Of a stretch of 33,343 nucleotides of DNA, positions 7,243 to 14,890 are shown piece by piece (within the stretch, counting starts at the first letter, position 1; the number at the start of each line of letters is the position of its first letter). A program made the translations under genes and the position numbers. The stretch is taken from NCBI GenBank assembly GCA_021298245.1, contig JAJTDZ010000010.1:1-33343 (forward strand), given 5' to 3'. The notes beneath the pieces were generated by a model. The model was not told the origin of the DNA. It searched no databases and saw nothing but the letters and a program-made list of their open reading frames with translations. Origin of the DNA: Algoriphagus sp. GTDB taxonomy: Bacteria; Bacteroidota; Bacteroidia; Cytophagales; Cyclobacteriaceae.

Positions 7243-8874
7243 ATGGCCGAAATCATAAGAATGCCAAAAATGAGTGACACCATGGAAGAGGGTGTGATTG
7301 CATCTTGGTTGAAAAAAGTAGGGGACTCGGTGAAGCCAGGAGATATTCTTGCTGAAGTGGAAACAGACAAAGCCACTATGGAACTCGAAGCTTACGAAGA
7401 AGGGACTCTCTTGTATGTAGGGGTGAAAGAGAAAGATGCTGTTCCAGTAAATGGAATCATTGCCATTATTGGTGCGAAAGGAGAGGATTACCAGCACCTC
7501 CTTCAAGGATCTCCTGCAGCCCAAACCAAAGTAGAGGAGGCAGTCCAGTCCAACCCGGCTGCGGTAACTCCCCCGGTACCATCTCCAAAGGTGGATACTT
7601 CTTCCATTCACGCGCGAGTAGTGACCATGCCAAAAATGAGTGATACCATGCAAGAAGGAACCATTGCGGCTTGGTTGAAAAAAGTTGGAGATCCTGTAAA
7701 ATCAGGTGAAATTATTGCCGAGGTGGAAACCGATAAGGCAACCATGGAATTGGAGTCTTATGAGGATGGAGTCCTCTTGTATATTGGTGTGGAGGCAGGA
7801 GGAAGTGTTCCCGTAGATGGAGTGATTGCCGTCATTGGAGAGCGTGGTGCCGATTACCAAAGCCTATTAAAAGCACAGCAAGGTGGCGCACCTGCACCAA
7901 GTGCGGCAGAAGCAGCACTTGTATCAACTTCTGTAGCATCAGTCCCTGCTTCGCCTGTAGCTGCGCCAGTGGTCTCTGCGCCAGTACCATCCCCTGCTGC
8001 TTCAGGAGATCGAGTAAAAGCATCTCCTTTGGCAAAAAAAATCGCCAGTGAAAAGGGAGTAGATATTCGTCAAGTAGCCGGCTCGGGAGAAGGAGGGAGA
8101 ATTGTAAAAAAAGATATCGAATCTTTCCAACCAGTCGCTGCTTCTAGTGCATCGGCTACACCTGTGTCTGCTCCTGCACCTACCTTGGGACAAGAAAGCT
8201 TCAGAGAGGAGAAGGTATCTCAGATGAGAAAAACCATTGCCAAGCGTTTGGCTGAAAGCAAATTTACCGCCCCTCATTTCTACTTGACCATGGAAATCGC
8301 CATGGACAAGGCCATTGAGGCTAGAAAAAGCATCAATGAGTTTGCTGCTGCTAAAATCTCTTTCAACGACATGGTGATCAAAGCCGTAGCTTCGGCCTTG
8401 CGTCAACATCCCAAAGTAAATTCAAGTTGGCTGGGAGATACCATTCGTTACAACGACCATATTCATATCGGAATGGCTGTTGCCGTAGAGGAAGGACTTT
8501 TGGTGCCTGTGATTCGATTTGCAGACCAATTGTCTTTGTCTCAAATTTCAAACTTAGCCAAGTCATTGGGACAAAAAGCCAAAAATAAGGAGCTTCAGCC
8601 CAAGGATTGGGAAGGAAATACCTTTACCATTTCCAATTTGGGAATGTTTGGAATTGAAGAATTTACCGCGATCATCAATCCCCCGGATGCCTGTATCCTA
8701 GCCGTAGGGGGGATCAAGGAGACGGTGATTGTAAAGGAAGGTCAAATGAAAATTGGTAATGTAATGAAGGTGACCTTGTCCTGTGATCACCGGGTAGTGG
8801 ATGGGGCAGTGGGTTCTGCTTTCTTACAAACCTTAAAGGGACTGTTAGAAGATCCAGTTCGCATTTTACTTTAA
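7243..8874 (+). CDS. Pyruvate dehydrogenase complex E2, dihydrolipoamide acetyltransferase
   Basis: E2 is the core of the pyruvate dehydrogenase complex and transfers acetyl groups from lipoamide to CoA. Domains in order: lipoyl domain 1 (about 1-80, lipoyl Lys43 in ETDKATMELE), lipoyl domain 2 (about 128-208, Lys165 in the identical decapeptide), an Ala/Pro/Val/Ser-rich linker (about 212-258), the peripheral-subunit binding domain (about 259-292, ASPLAKKIASEKGVDIRQ), a second linker, and the catalytic acetyltransferase domain (about 320-543) with active-site His516 and Asp520 in DHRVVDG. The length of 543 is normal for a two-lipoyl E2. E1 and E3 genes are not in the window, so the complex is encoded at several loci. 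Pyruvate specificity rather than 2-oxoglutarate is inferred from the MPKMSDTMEEG lipoyl sequences. Confidence 0.92.
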   Translation: MAEIIRMPKMSDTMEEGVIASWLKKVGDSVKPGDILAEVETDKATMELEAYEEGTLLYVGVKEKDAVPVNGIIAIIGAKGEDYQHLLQGSPAAQTKVEEAVQSNPAAVTPPVPSPKVDTSSIHARVVTMPKMSDTMQEGTIAAWLKKVGDPVKSGEIIAEVETDKATMELESYEDGVLLYIGVEAGGSVPVDGVIAVIGERGADYQSLLKAQQGGAPAPSAAEAALVSTSVASVPASPVAAPVVSAPVPSPAASGDRVKASPLAKKIASEKGVDIRQVAGSGEGGRIVKKDIESFQPVAASSASATPVSAPAPTLGQESFREEKVSQMRKTIAKRLAESKFTAPHFYLTMEIAMDKAIEARKSINEFAAAKISFNDMVIKAVASALRQHPKVNSSWLGDTIRYNDHIHIGMAVAVEEGLLVPVIRFADQLSLSQISNLAKSLGQKAKNKELQPKDWEGNTFTISNLGMFGIEEFTAIINPPDACILAVGGIKETVIVKEGQMKIGNVMKVTLSCDHRVVDGAVGSAFLQTLKGLLEDPVRILL

Positions 8875-8884
8875 AATTTTGGTC

Positions 8885-8917
8885 AAAAAGTCCTGATTAT
8901 TAGGACTTTTTGTTTTT
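8885..8917 (+). terminator. Rho-independent terminator after E2
   Basis: A 10-bp stem (AAAAAGTCCT / AGGACTTTTT) with loop GATTATT begins 10 bases after the E2 stop and is followed by GTTTTT. Confidence 0.75.
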
Positions 8918-8989
8918 GTAGACCACAAAGGCCTGCATTTTTGTAAACCCGAGGATACTAGTCCAATTCTATTCAAAAATTTATCTGTT

Positions 8990-9532
8990 ATGGAAAAAAT
9001 CAAATCCACTACCGTCGTTGCCATTCGGCATAAGGGAGAGGTTGTCATTGGAGCCGACGGCCAAGCTACCTTAGGCAATACGGTGGCAAAAAGCACGGTC
9101 AAGAAAATTCGAGTGCTTCAGGGAGGTAAAATTGTGACGGGGTTTGCTGGATCCACGGCAGATGCGTTTACCCTTTTGGATAAGTTTGAGGAAAAATTAG
9201 GCGCATTTGGAAATAACATGAAGCGAGCAGCCGTGGAACTTGCCAAAGAGTGGAGAATGGATCGCATGCTTAGCCGCTTGGAAGCGATGATGATCGTAGC
9301 TGACAAGGAGGATATTTTAATAATTTCAGGTTCAGGGGATGTAATTGAGCCCGATTTGGAGATTGCAAGTATCGGATCAGGCTCTGTATATGCCCAATCT
9401 GCTGCTAGAGCGATGAAAAAGTTTGCCCCCCACCTGACTGCCGAAGAGATGGTTCGTGAAAGCCTGCACATTGCTGCAGATGTTTGCATCTACACCAACC
9501 ACAATTTGGTAATTGAAAAGGTAACCCCATAA
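8990..9532 (+). CDS. hslV: ATP-dependent protease proteolytic subunit HslV (ClpQ)
   Basis: HslV is the proteasome-like N-terminal-threonine peptidase that works as a double hexamer with the HslU unfoldase in the cytoplasm. The sequence shows TTVVAIRHKGEVVIGADGQ followed by ATLGNTVAKSTVKKIRVL, the family hallmark. The catalytic Thr is expected at residue 7, exposed after removal of a six-residue leader MEKIKS, instead of directly after Met as in E. coli. The lysine of the KKIRVL segment and the GSGSVYAQSAARA segment are present. The length of 180 is normal. hslU is not adjacent, unlike the hslVU operon of proteobacteria. A terminator on each side makes it a single-gene unit. Confidence 0.95.
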   Translation: MEKIKSTTVVAIRHKGEVVIGADGQATLGNTVAKSTVKKIRVLQGGKIVTGFAGSTADAFTLLDKFEEKLGAFGNNMKRAAVELAKEWRMDRMLSRLEAMMIVADKEDILIISGSGDVIEPDLEIASIGSGSVYAQSAARAMKKFAPHLTAEEMVRESLHIAADVCIYTNHNLVIEKVTP

Positions 9533-9557
9533 GGGCCTTAAGTACTTATCATTTTTC

Positions 9558-9586
9558 AAGTCGGAAAAGTATTCCGACTTTTTTTT
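9558..9586 (+). terminator. Rho-independent terminator after hslV
   Basis: A 9-bp stem AAGTCGGAA / TTCCGACTT with a five-base loop is followed by six further T. It lies 26 bases after the hslV stop. Confidence 0.85.
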
Positions 9587-9643
9587 GTTTGTTCCAAACC
9601 ACATGAGTCTTGTAGGTGTTATAATACTATATCGTCAGCTACC

Positions 9644-10309
9644 ATGGAAACCGCTACACGTAAGAAGACCAACACAAAAGATTACCGCAAATTGATTATC
9701 GATGGATTTGTGACACATCTCCTAGAGCACGGAAGAATGCCTGCTTCCATTTTTAAGTTTGCCAAAGAGCTAGACATGAAGGAGGAAGTGTTTTACACCT
9801 ACTTCACCTCTTTTGAAGGAGTCAAATCTGCCATTTGGGTACGTATTTTTGAAGATACCCTGCAGGCTATAGCATCCCAAGAAGTGTACAAAGAATACGC
9901 AGTACGTGAAAAGTTTTTGTCTTTTCTGTACACGTGGATTGAAGAACTGAAAAAGAACAGGTCTTACCTGTTGATTTTATACCAAGATCAGGCTACCGCA
10001 TTTAAAACCTTACCCTCAGATGCACGAGAGTTTAAGGAGAAGTTTACTGATTTTGCCTCCGAACTTATTCTTGAAGGAAAAGAAACGCAGGAGATCGCTT
10101 CCCGCCCATTCATCACCGAGAAATACGATGAAGCACTTTGGTTGCAAGTAGCTTTTGTGTTCCGCTATTGGATGGGTGATCGAAGTGCGAATTTTGAAAA
10201 AACAGATGCTGCTATAGAAAAGTCAGTAAATCTGGCTTTTGACCTAATGGGAAAAAGTGCCTTGGACTCCTTTTTGGATTTTGCAAAGTTTCTCTACCAG
10301 ACCAAGTAA
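9644..10309 (+). CDS. TetR family transcriptional regulator
   Basis: The 221-residue protein has an N-terminal TetR-type helix-turn-helix (about residues 14-60: IIDGFVTHLLEHG, SIFKFAKELDMKEEVFYTYF, the last Tyr/Phe being the usual YxYF end of the recognition helix). An all-helical ligand-binding/dimerisation region follows. The ligand is unknown. The stop is three bases before the start of an AarF/UbiB kinase gene, so the two form an operon and the regulator may control that operon. The start at 9644 (METATRKKTNTKDY) is the only ATG before the HTH. The promoter was not recognised; ATAATACTATA at about 9620 is AT-rich but off consensus. Confidence 0.85.
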   Translation: METATRKKTNTKDYRKLIIDGFVTHLLEHGRMPASIFKFAKELDMKEEVFYTYFTSFEGVKSAIWVRIFEDTLQAIASQEVYKEYAVREKFLSFLYTWIEELKKNRSYLLILYQDQATAFKTLPSDAREFKEKFTDFASELILEGKETQEIASRPFITEKYDEALWLQVAFVFRYWMGDRSANFEKTDAAIEKSVNLAFDLMGKSALDSFLDFAKFLYQTK

Positions 10310-10312
10310 TTT

Positions 10313-11632
10313 ATGACTGATCAACTCAAGGAGCAGGGATCTATTCCTGTATCTAAAGTACAGCGTGCGGCAAAATTCATTTCCACAGGTGCAAAGGTGG
10401 GGGGTAATTACGTAAAGCATTATGCCAAAAAAATGGTCAATCCTTCCATGAATAAGGAAGAATTGCATCAAAACAATGCTGCCGACATCTACAATTCATT
10501 AAGTGAATTGAAGGGCTCTGCTTTGAAAGTGGCGCAAATGATGTCCATGGACAAAAATTTACTCCCTAGGGCCTATCAAGACAAATTTACTATGGCGCAG
10601 TATTCGGCGCCGCCATTGTCTTATCCCTTGGTGGTTAAAACCTTCCAAAAATATTTTCAAAAGACTCCAGAACAACTTTTCGACTTCTTTTCCCGCACTG
10701 CAAAAAATGCGGCGTCTATTGGCCAGGTGCACCAGGCCAGAAAAGACGGCAAACTCTTGGCTGTTAAAATTCAATATCCAGGCGTAGCTGACTCTGTCAG
10801 CTCAGATTTGAAATTGGTTCGTCCCTTTGCCCTTCGTCTTCTCAATATGAACGAAAGAGAGTTGGATCACTACATGGAAGAAGTGGAAGAGCGCTTGTTG
10901 GAGGAGACAGATTACACCTTAGAAGTTGCCAGGTCTAGAGAAATTTCTGAGGCATGTGACCATATTCCTCACCTTTTGTTTCCCAAGTATTTTGATGCCT
11001 TAAGTTCCGAAAGGATCATTACCATGGATTGGATCGAAGGGAAACACATCAAAGAGTGGATGGAAACTAAACCTAGCCAAAACCTTAAGAATCAGGTAGG
11101 TCAAGCTTTATGGGATTTTTACCATCACCAGGTGCATCATTTAAAGCAAGTGCATGCCGATCCTCATCCGGGTAATTTTATCGTACAAGAAGACGGTACC
11201 CTAGGTATTATTGATTTTGGTTGTGTAAAAGTAATGCCAGAGGATTTTTATACTGGATATTTTTCATTGATCAAGCCTGGACTCGTAAAAAACCAAGAGG
11301 AATTGGATCATATTTTCTACGCCTTGGACTTTATTTCGGATCAAGACACCGATCAGGAGAAAATGTACTTCAAGGGAGTGTTTACCGAAATGATTTCATT
11401 GCTTGGCAAACCCTTTCATGTGGACCGTTTTGATTTTTCTAACGATGCCTATTTTGAAGAAATTTTTAGGTTGGGTGATCGTATCTCCAATGATCCGATG
11501 TTTAAGAAATCTAGACAGGCTAGGGGATCCAAACACGGGCTTTACATCAATCGTACGTATTTTGGATTGTACAATTTACTCAATCAACTCCAAGCCGAGG
11601 TAGTGACTACCAAGCCAGCCTGGCTGGGTTGA
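10313..11632 (+). CDS. AarF/UbiB (ABC1/ADCK) family atypical kinase
   Basis: The 439-residue protein shows the ABC1 family motifs: the KxGQ-like region SALKVAQMM (residues 69-77, with Ala in place of Gly), the Ala-rich nucleotide loop NAASIGQVH (132-140), the ATP-binding Lys152 in AVKIQYPG, the catalytic loop HADPHPGNF and the metal-binding DFG in GIIDFGCVK. UbiB members act in isoprenoid-quinone biosynthesis and lipid homeostasis at the membrane, probably as ATPases. Bacteroidota make menaquinone, so a quinone or lipid role here is inference. No transmembrane helices are seen at the C-terminus, unlike E. coli UbiB. It is the second gene of a TetR-kinase operon with a three-base gap. Confidence 0.9.
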   Translation: MTDQLKEQGSIPVSKVQRAAKFISTGAKVGGNYVKHYAKKMVNPSMNKEELHQNNAADIYNSLSELKGSALKVAQMMSMDKNLLPRAYQDKFTMAQYSAPPLSYPLVVKTFQKYFQKTPEQLFDFFSRTAKNAASIGQVHQARKDGKLLAVKIQYPGVADSVSSDLKLVRPFALRLLNMNERELDHYMEEVEERLLEETDYTLEVARSREISEACDHIPHLLFPKYFDALSSERIITMDWIEGKHIKEWMETKPSQNLKNQVGQALWDFYHHQVHHLKQVHADPHPGNFIVQEDGTLGIIDFGCVKVMPEDFYTGYFSLIKPGLVKNQEELDHIFYALDFISDQDTDQEKMYFKGVFTEMISLLGKPFHVDRFDFSNDAYFEEIFRLGDRISNDPMFKKSRQARGSKHGLYINRTYFGLYNLLNQLQAEVVTTKPAWLG

Positions 11633-11677
11633 AGGTGAAATTTATTATCCCTAATCTTCAGAAAAAATGCTTTCCAG

Positions 11678-12871
11678 TTATTTTTCTGCAGTGTAGCTGA
11701 GCTTGTAAATGCAATTAGCTACATCGTCAGAAATAAGCAGGCTTCCATCTTGCATTTGCTGTACGTCCACGGGTCTTCCCCATGCCTCTTGGGTATCTTG
11801 ATTCAGCCAACCCGACACGAGCACCTCTTCGCCTAGGGCTGTACCTGTACTATCTAATTTTATAAGGACCACTTCATAACCAGATTTTTTGCTTCGGTTC
11901 CAACTGCCGTGTTTGGCTATGATGAGTTGATTTTTGAAAGAAGCGGGGAATTGATCTCCCGTGTAAAATCGTAGGCCCAAGGGTGCGGTATGAGCTCCCA
12001 GTTTCGCTGCTGGAGGGATGTAGAAGGAAGCCTCTTGTCCTTCGGTCCCAAATTCAGGATCTTGAACTGTACCTGCATGCCAGAAAGGATATCCAAAATG
12101 CTGCCCTGGTTCTGTAGCTCTATTGAGCTCGCAATCTGGAACATCATCTCCCATCATGTCTCTGCCGTTGTCGGTAAACCACATCTCTCCTGTAAGGGGA
12201 TGCCAAGTCATTCCTACGGAATTTCTTACGCCATGGGCAAAAATTTCTGGCTTGGCTCCGGGTGTTTGCACATCTAAGCGGGTAATGCTTGCAAAAATAG
12301 GGTCCTCGGATAAACAGATATTGCAAGGGGCTCCCACAGGGACATAAAGTTTTCCGTCGGGCCCAAAAGCAATAAATTTCCACCCGTGGTGAGTCTCTTC
12401 TGGATACCCATCGTATACTACCTCGTAAGTAGGCGTTGCCAAGTTATTTTTTATGTCTTTGAACCTTAAAATTCTTGAAACTTCTGCTACGTACAAGTCC
12501 CCATCCTTGTAGGCTACCCCGTTAGGCATTTGCAAATCAGTGGCAAGGATGTATTTAATATCCGCTTTTCCGTCCCCGTTTTCATCTAGAAGGGCATAAA
12601 CGTTTTTTTCTTGCCTATTTCCTACAAAGACAATCCCTTCCTCAGTAAGGGCCATGGAGCGAGCGTTGGGGACATCCGCAGCCCATACCTCTATGGAAAA
12701 TCCATCCGGGAGCTGGAGTTGGTCCAAGAATACCTCGGCTTTGGCCGTATCGATGGCCACTTTGGTACCCACTTGGGAAGTGGTGTTTGTATCTTGATCA
12801 CCCTTGCAGGAGATGGTTAGGAAGAAAATACCAATTAGAGTGAGCGAGGAAAGAGATTTAAGAAATGCCAT
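11678..12871 (-). CDS. GSDH-family (sorbosone/PQQ-type glucose dehydrogenase-like) lipoprotein
   Basis: The 397-residue protein begins with a lipoprotein signal peptide (MAFLKSLSSLTLIGIFFLTISC) and continues KGDQD, an acidic stretch after Cys22 as often seen in exported Bacteroidota lipoproteins. The rest is a six-bladed propeller of the glucose/sorbosone dehydrogenase family: LQLPDGFSIEVWA, HHGWKFIAFGPDGKLYVPVGA, HGVRNSVGMTWHP, EMWFTDNGRDM, then HTAPLGLRFY and GRPVDV. Related enzymes oxidise sugars with PQQ, but PQQ use cannot be proved from the motifs. Oxidation of a sugar at the cell surface or in the periplasm is the likely job. It is divergent from the ABC-F gene across 82 bases. Confidence 0.85.
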   Translation of the reverse strand: MAFLKSLSSLTLIGIFFLTISCKGDQDTNTTSQVGTKVAIDTAKAEVFLDQLQLPDGFSIEVWAADVPNARSMALTEEGIVFVGNRQEKNVYALLDENGDGKADIKYILATDLQMPNGVAYKDGDLYVAEVSRILRFKDIKNNLATPTYEVVYDGYPEETHHGWKFIAFGPDGKLYVPVGAPCNICLSEDPIFASITRLDVQTPGAKPEIFAHGVRNSVGMTWHPLTGEMWFTDNGRDMMGDDVPDCELNRATEPGQHFGYPFWHAGTVQDPEFGTEGQEASFYIPPAAKLGAHTAPLGLRFYTGDQFPASFKNQLIIAKHGSWNRSKKSGYEVVLIKLDSTGTALGEEVLVSGWLNQDTQEAWGRPVDVQQMQDGSLLISDDVANCIYKLSYTAEK

Positions 12872-12941
12872 AGCTATAAATTTACACCTAAATTTAATGG
12901 AATACTTTACAGTTTGATTCTGAATAGCGCCGAGTATTGGT

Positions 12942-12949
12942 TAATTTTG
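12942..12949 (+). promoter_or_regulatory. -7 element TAATTTTG directly before the ABC-F start
   Basis: It matches TAnnTTTG exactly, and only the four bases CGGC separate it from ATG 12954. A TTTG at 12913-12916 stands 25 bases upstream, longer than the usual spacing. The distance implies a leaderless or nearly leaderless mRNA. Confidence 0.45.
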
Positions 12950-12953
12950 CGGC

Positions 12954-14876
12954 ATGTTATCGATCAGTAACTTATCTTATTTCATTGGAGGTCGTCCGCT
13001 TTACGAAAATGCCAATCTTCACATCAAGCCCAAAGATAAAATTGGACTTGTAGGACAGAATGGAACAGGCAAATCTACCTTGTTGAAAATCATTCATGGG
13101 GACATGCAGGCCACCACAGGGGAGGTTCAAAAGGCCAAAGACTGTACTCTGGGTTTTTTGAATCAGGATTTACTTTCTTACCAGTCTGACGATAGTATTC
13201 TAGATGTAGCCTTGGCTGCATTTAAGGATACTTTAGCCATCCAGGATGAAATTGAAAAGGTATTGAAGCTCATGGAGACGGATTATTCGGAAGAAATAAT
13301 CCACAGGCTTGCAAACTTGCAGGATAGATTTGAGTCGAATGAAGGCTACACCATCAAGGCCAAGGCAGAAGAAGTTCTAGAAGGAATAGGATTTCAAACC
13401 AGCGACTTGAAAAAGCCTCTGCGTCAATTTTCTGGAGGTTGGAGAATGCGGGTGATGCTTGCAAAATTATTACTGGAAAAGCCTTCCTTACTCATGCTGG
13501 ATGAGCCTACCAACCACCTGGATTTGCCTTCCATACAGTGGGTAGAAAATTATTTGAAAAACTACGAAGGAGCCGTGATTGTGGTTTCTCACGACCAAAC
13601 TTTCCTGGACAACTGTATTAGTACTACTGTAGAAGTAGCTAACCAAACCCTCACTTCTTATCCTGGCAACTATTCCTTTTATAAGGATGAAAAAAAGTTG
13701 CGGATGGAGTTGCAGCAAAATGCCTTTGATAATCAACAGCAACTGATCAAGCAGACGGAACGATTTATTGAGCGGTTTAGGGCAAAGGCAACCAAATCAA
13801 ACCAAGTGCAATCTCGAATCAAGGCCTTGGATAGAATGGAGCGAGTGCATGAAGTGGTCAATGACGAGGCCTTTGTAAACTTTAAATTCAAATTTTCTCA
13901 GAAATCAGGCAGAAATGTGTTGACCCTTGATCAGGTATCCAAATCCTACGGAGACTTGACCATTCTTTCTCAAACCAGTGCCAGGATTGAGCGGGGAGAC
14001 AAAATCGCCCTCATTGGAGCAAATGGGAAGGGTAAATCCACGCTGCTCCGCATCTTAGCAGGCACAGAGCCCATGCTAGGTTCTAGGACCGAAGGACACC
14101 AGGTCATAGCTTCCTTTTTTGCCCAGCACCAATTGGAAGCGCTGACCCTTGACAATGAAATCCTCCAGGAAATGGCTCAAGCAGGAAGTGGAAAAACAGA
14201 ATTGGAATTGAGAGGGGTCTTGGGATGTTTTTTGTTTTCCAACGAAGAGGTCTACAAAAAAATTAAGGTATTGTCTGGAGGAGAAAAGTCTCGGGTGGCT
14301 TTAGCAAAAACCTTAATTTCCGAAGCCAATTTTCTTTTGTTGGACGAGCCTACCAACCATTTGGATTTTCAATCGGTCAATATACTCATTCAAGCCTTAC
14401 AGCAATATGAGGGTACCTTTATTACAGTTTCCCACGATAGGCATTTTATCAAGGGGGTTGCCAATAAGATTTGGTACATAGAACAACACCAGATTAAGGA
14501 GTATCCCGGTACCTACGAAGAATTTGAGTTTTGGAAAGGCCAGCAACTAGAAGCTAACTCTTTGCCTCAAGAGTCAAAAAAGACGAAAGAAACCACTCCC
14601 TCTGTACTCTCGACGGAGAATTCCCAAGTGGCAAAGAAAGAAATCAAAAGAATGGAAGAGCAACTCTCTACTTTAGAGAGAGAAATTGAGCAGCTGGAAG
14701 TAAAAAAGGTAGATCTCGAAAAAATTCTAGCGCAACCAGAGCTTTATTTAGACGAAAGCAAAGCTCAAGAATGCCAACGCAGCTATCAAGATATTCAACA
14801 AAAACTACAGGAGTCCACCACTATTTGGGAAAATCTGGTAGATCAACTTTCCAGCAAAAACGTACCACTTTCTTAG
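12954..14876 (+). CDS. ABC-F family ATP-binding protein (Uup/YdiF-like translation factor)
   Basis: The 640-residue soluble protein has two ABC ATPase domains without membrane segments. Domain 1: Walker A GQNGTGKST (34-42), signature FSGGWRMRV (about 159), Walker B LMLDEPTNHLD (180-190). The linker of about 240-310 is basic and helical, the P-site tRNA interaction motif of the family. Domain 2: Walker A GANGKGKST (355-363), signature LSGGEKSRV (about 440), Walker B LLLDEPTNHLD. The last ~80 residues (KKEIKRMEEQLSTLEREIEQ) are a coiled coil as in Uup. ABC-F proteins bind the ribosomal E site and resolve stalled or misplaced tRNA. Its stop codon overlaps the Shine-Dalgarno of the T9SS Plug gene. 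Confidence 0.92.
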   Translation: MLSISNLSYFIGGRPLYENANLHIKPKDKIGLVGQNGTGKSTLLKIIHGDMQATTGEVQKAKDCTLGFLNQDLLSYQSDDSILDVALAAFKDTLAIQDEIEKVLKLMETDYSEEIIHRLANLQDRFESNEGYTIKAKAEEVLEGIGFQTSDLKKPLRQFSGGWRMRVMLAKLLLEKPSLLMLDEPTNHLDLPSIQWVENYLKNYEGAVIVVSHDQTFLDNCISTTVEVANQTLTSYPGNYSFYKDEKKLRMELQQNAFDNQQQLIKQTERFIERFRAKATKSNQVQSRIKALDRMERVHEVVNDEAFVNFKFKFSQKSGRNVLTLDQVSKSYGDLTILSQTSARIERGDKIALIGANGKGKSTLLRILAGTEPMLGSRTEGHQVIASFFAQHQLEALTLDNEILQEMAQAGSGKTELELRGVLGCFLFSNEEVYKKIKVLSGGEKSRVALAKTLISEANFLLLDEPTNHLDFQSVNILIQALQQYEGTFITVSHDRHFIKGVANKIWYIEQHQIKEYPGTYEEFEFWKGQQLEANSLPQESKKTKETTPSVLSTENSQVAKKEIKRMEEQLSTLEREIEQLEVKKVDLEKILAQPELYLDESKAQECQRSYQDIQQKLQESTTIWENLVDQLSSKNVPLS

Positions 14877-14880
14877 GAGG
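14875..14880 (+). promoter_or_regulatory. Strong Shine-Dalgarno AGGAGG deciding the Plug start
   Basis: AGGAGG starts inside the ABC-F stop codon (TAG 14874-14876) and lies 10 bases before ATG 14891. Such a full SD is rare in this window, where most starts show none. It rules out the longer in-frame start at 14771 inside the ABC-F gene. Confidence 0.7.
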
Positions 14881-14890
14881 AAATTCAACT

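Noticed and set aside
7213..7653. 146-residue minus-strand ORF opposite the E2 gene
   Set aside because: His/Ser/Phe-rich shadow of the lipoyl domains; the true gene is E2 on the plus strand.
7862..8020. Low-complexity Ala/Pro/Val region that might be a repeat or insertion
   Set aside because: It is the normal flexible linker between lipoyl and binding domains of E2.
11659..11688. CAGAAAAA/TTTTTCTG inverted repeat between the converging AarF and GSDH genes
   Set aside because: Stem almost purely A/T, overlaps the GSDH stop and has no T-run after it; too weak to call a terminator.
14771..14890. 40-residue N-terminal extension of the Plug protein
   Set aside because: Lies inside the ABC-F gene in another frame; the AGGAGG and signal peptide fix the start at 14891.
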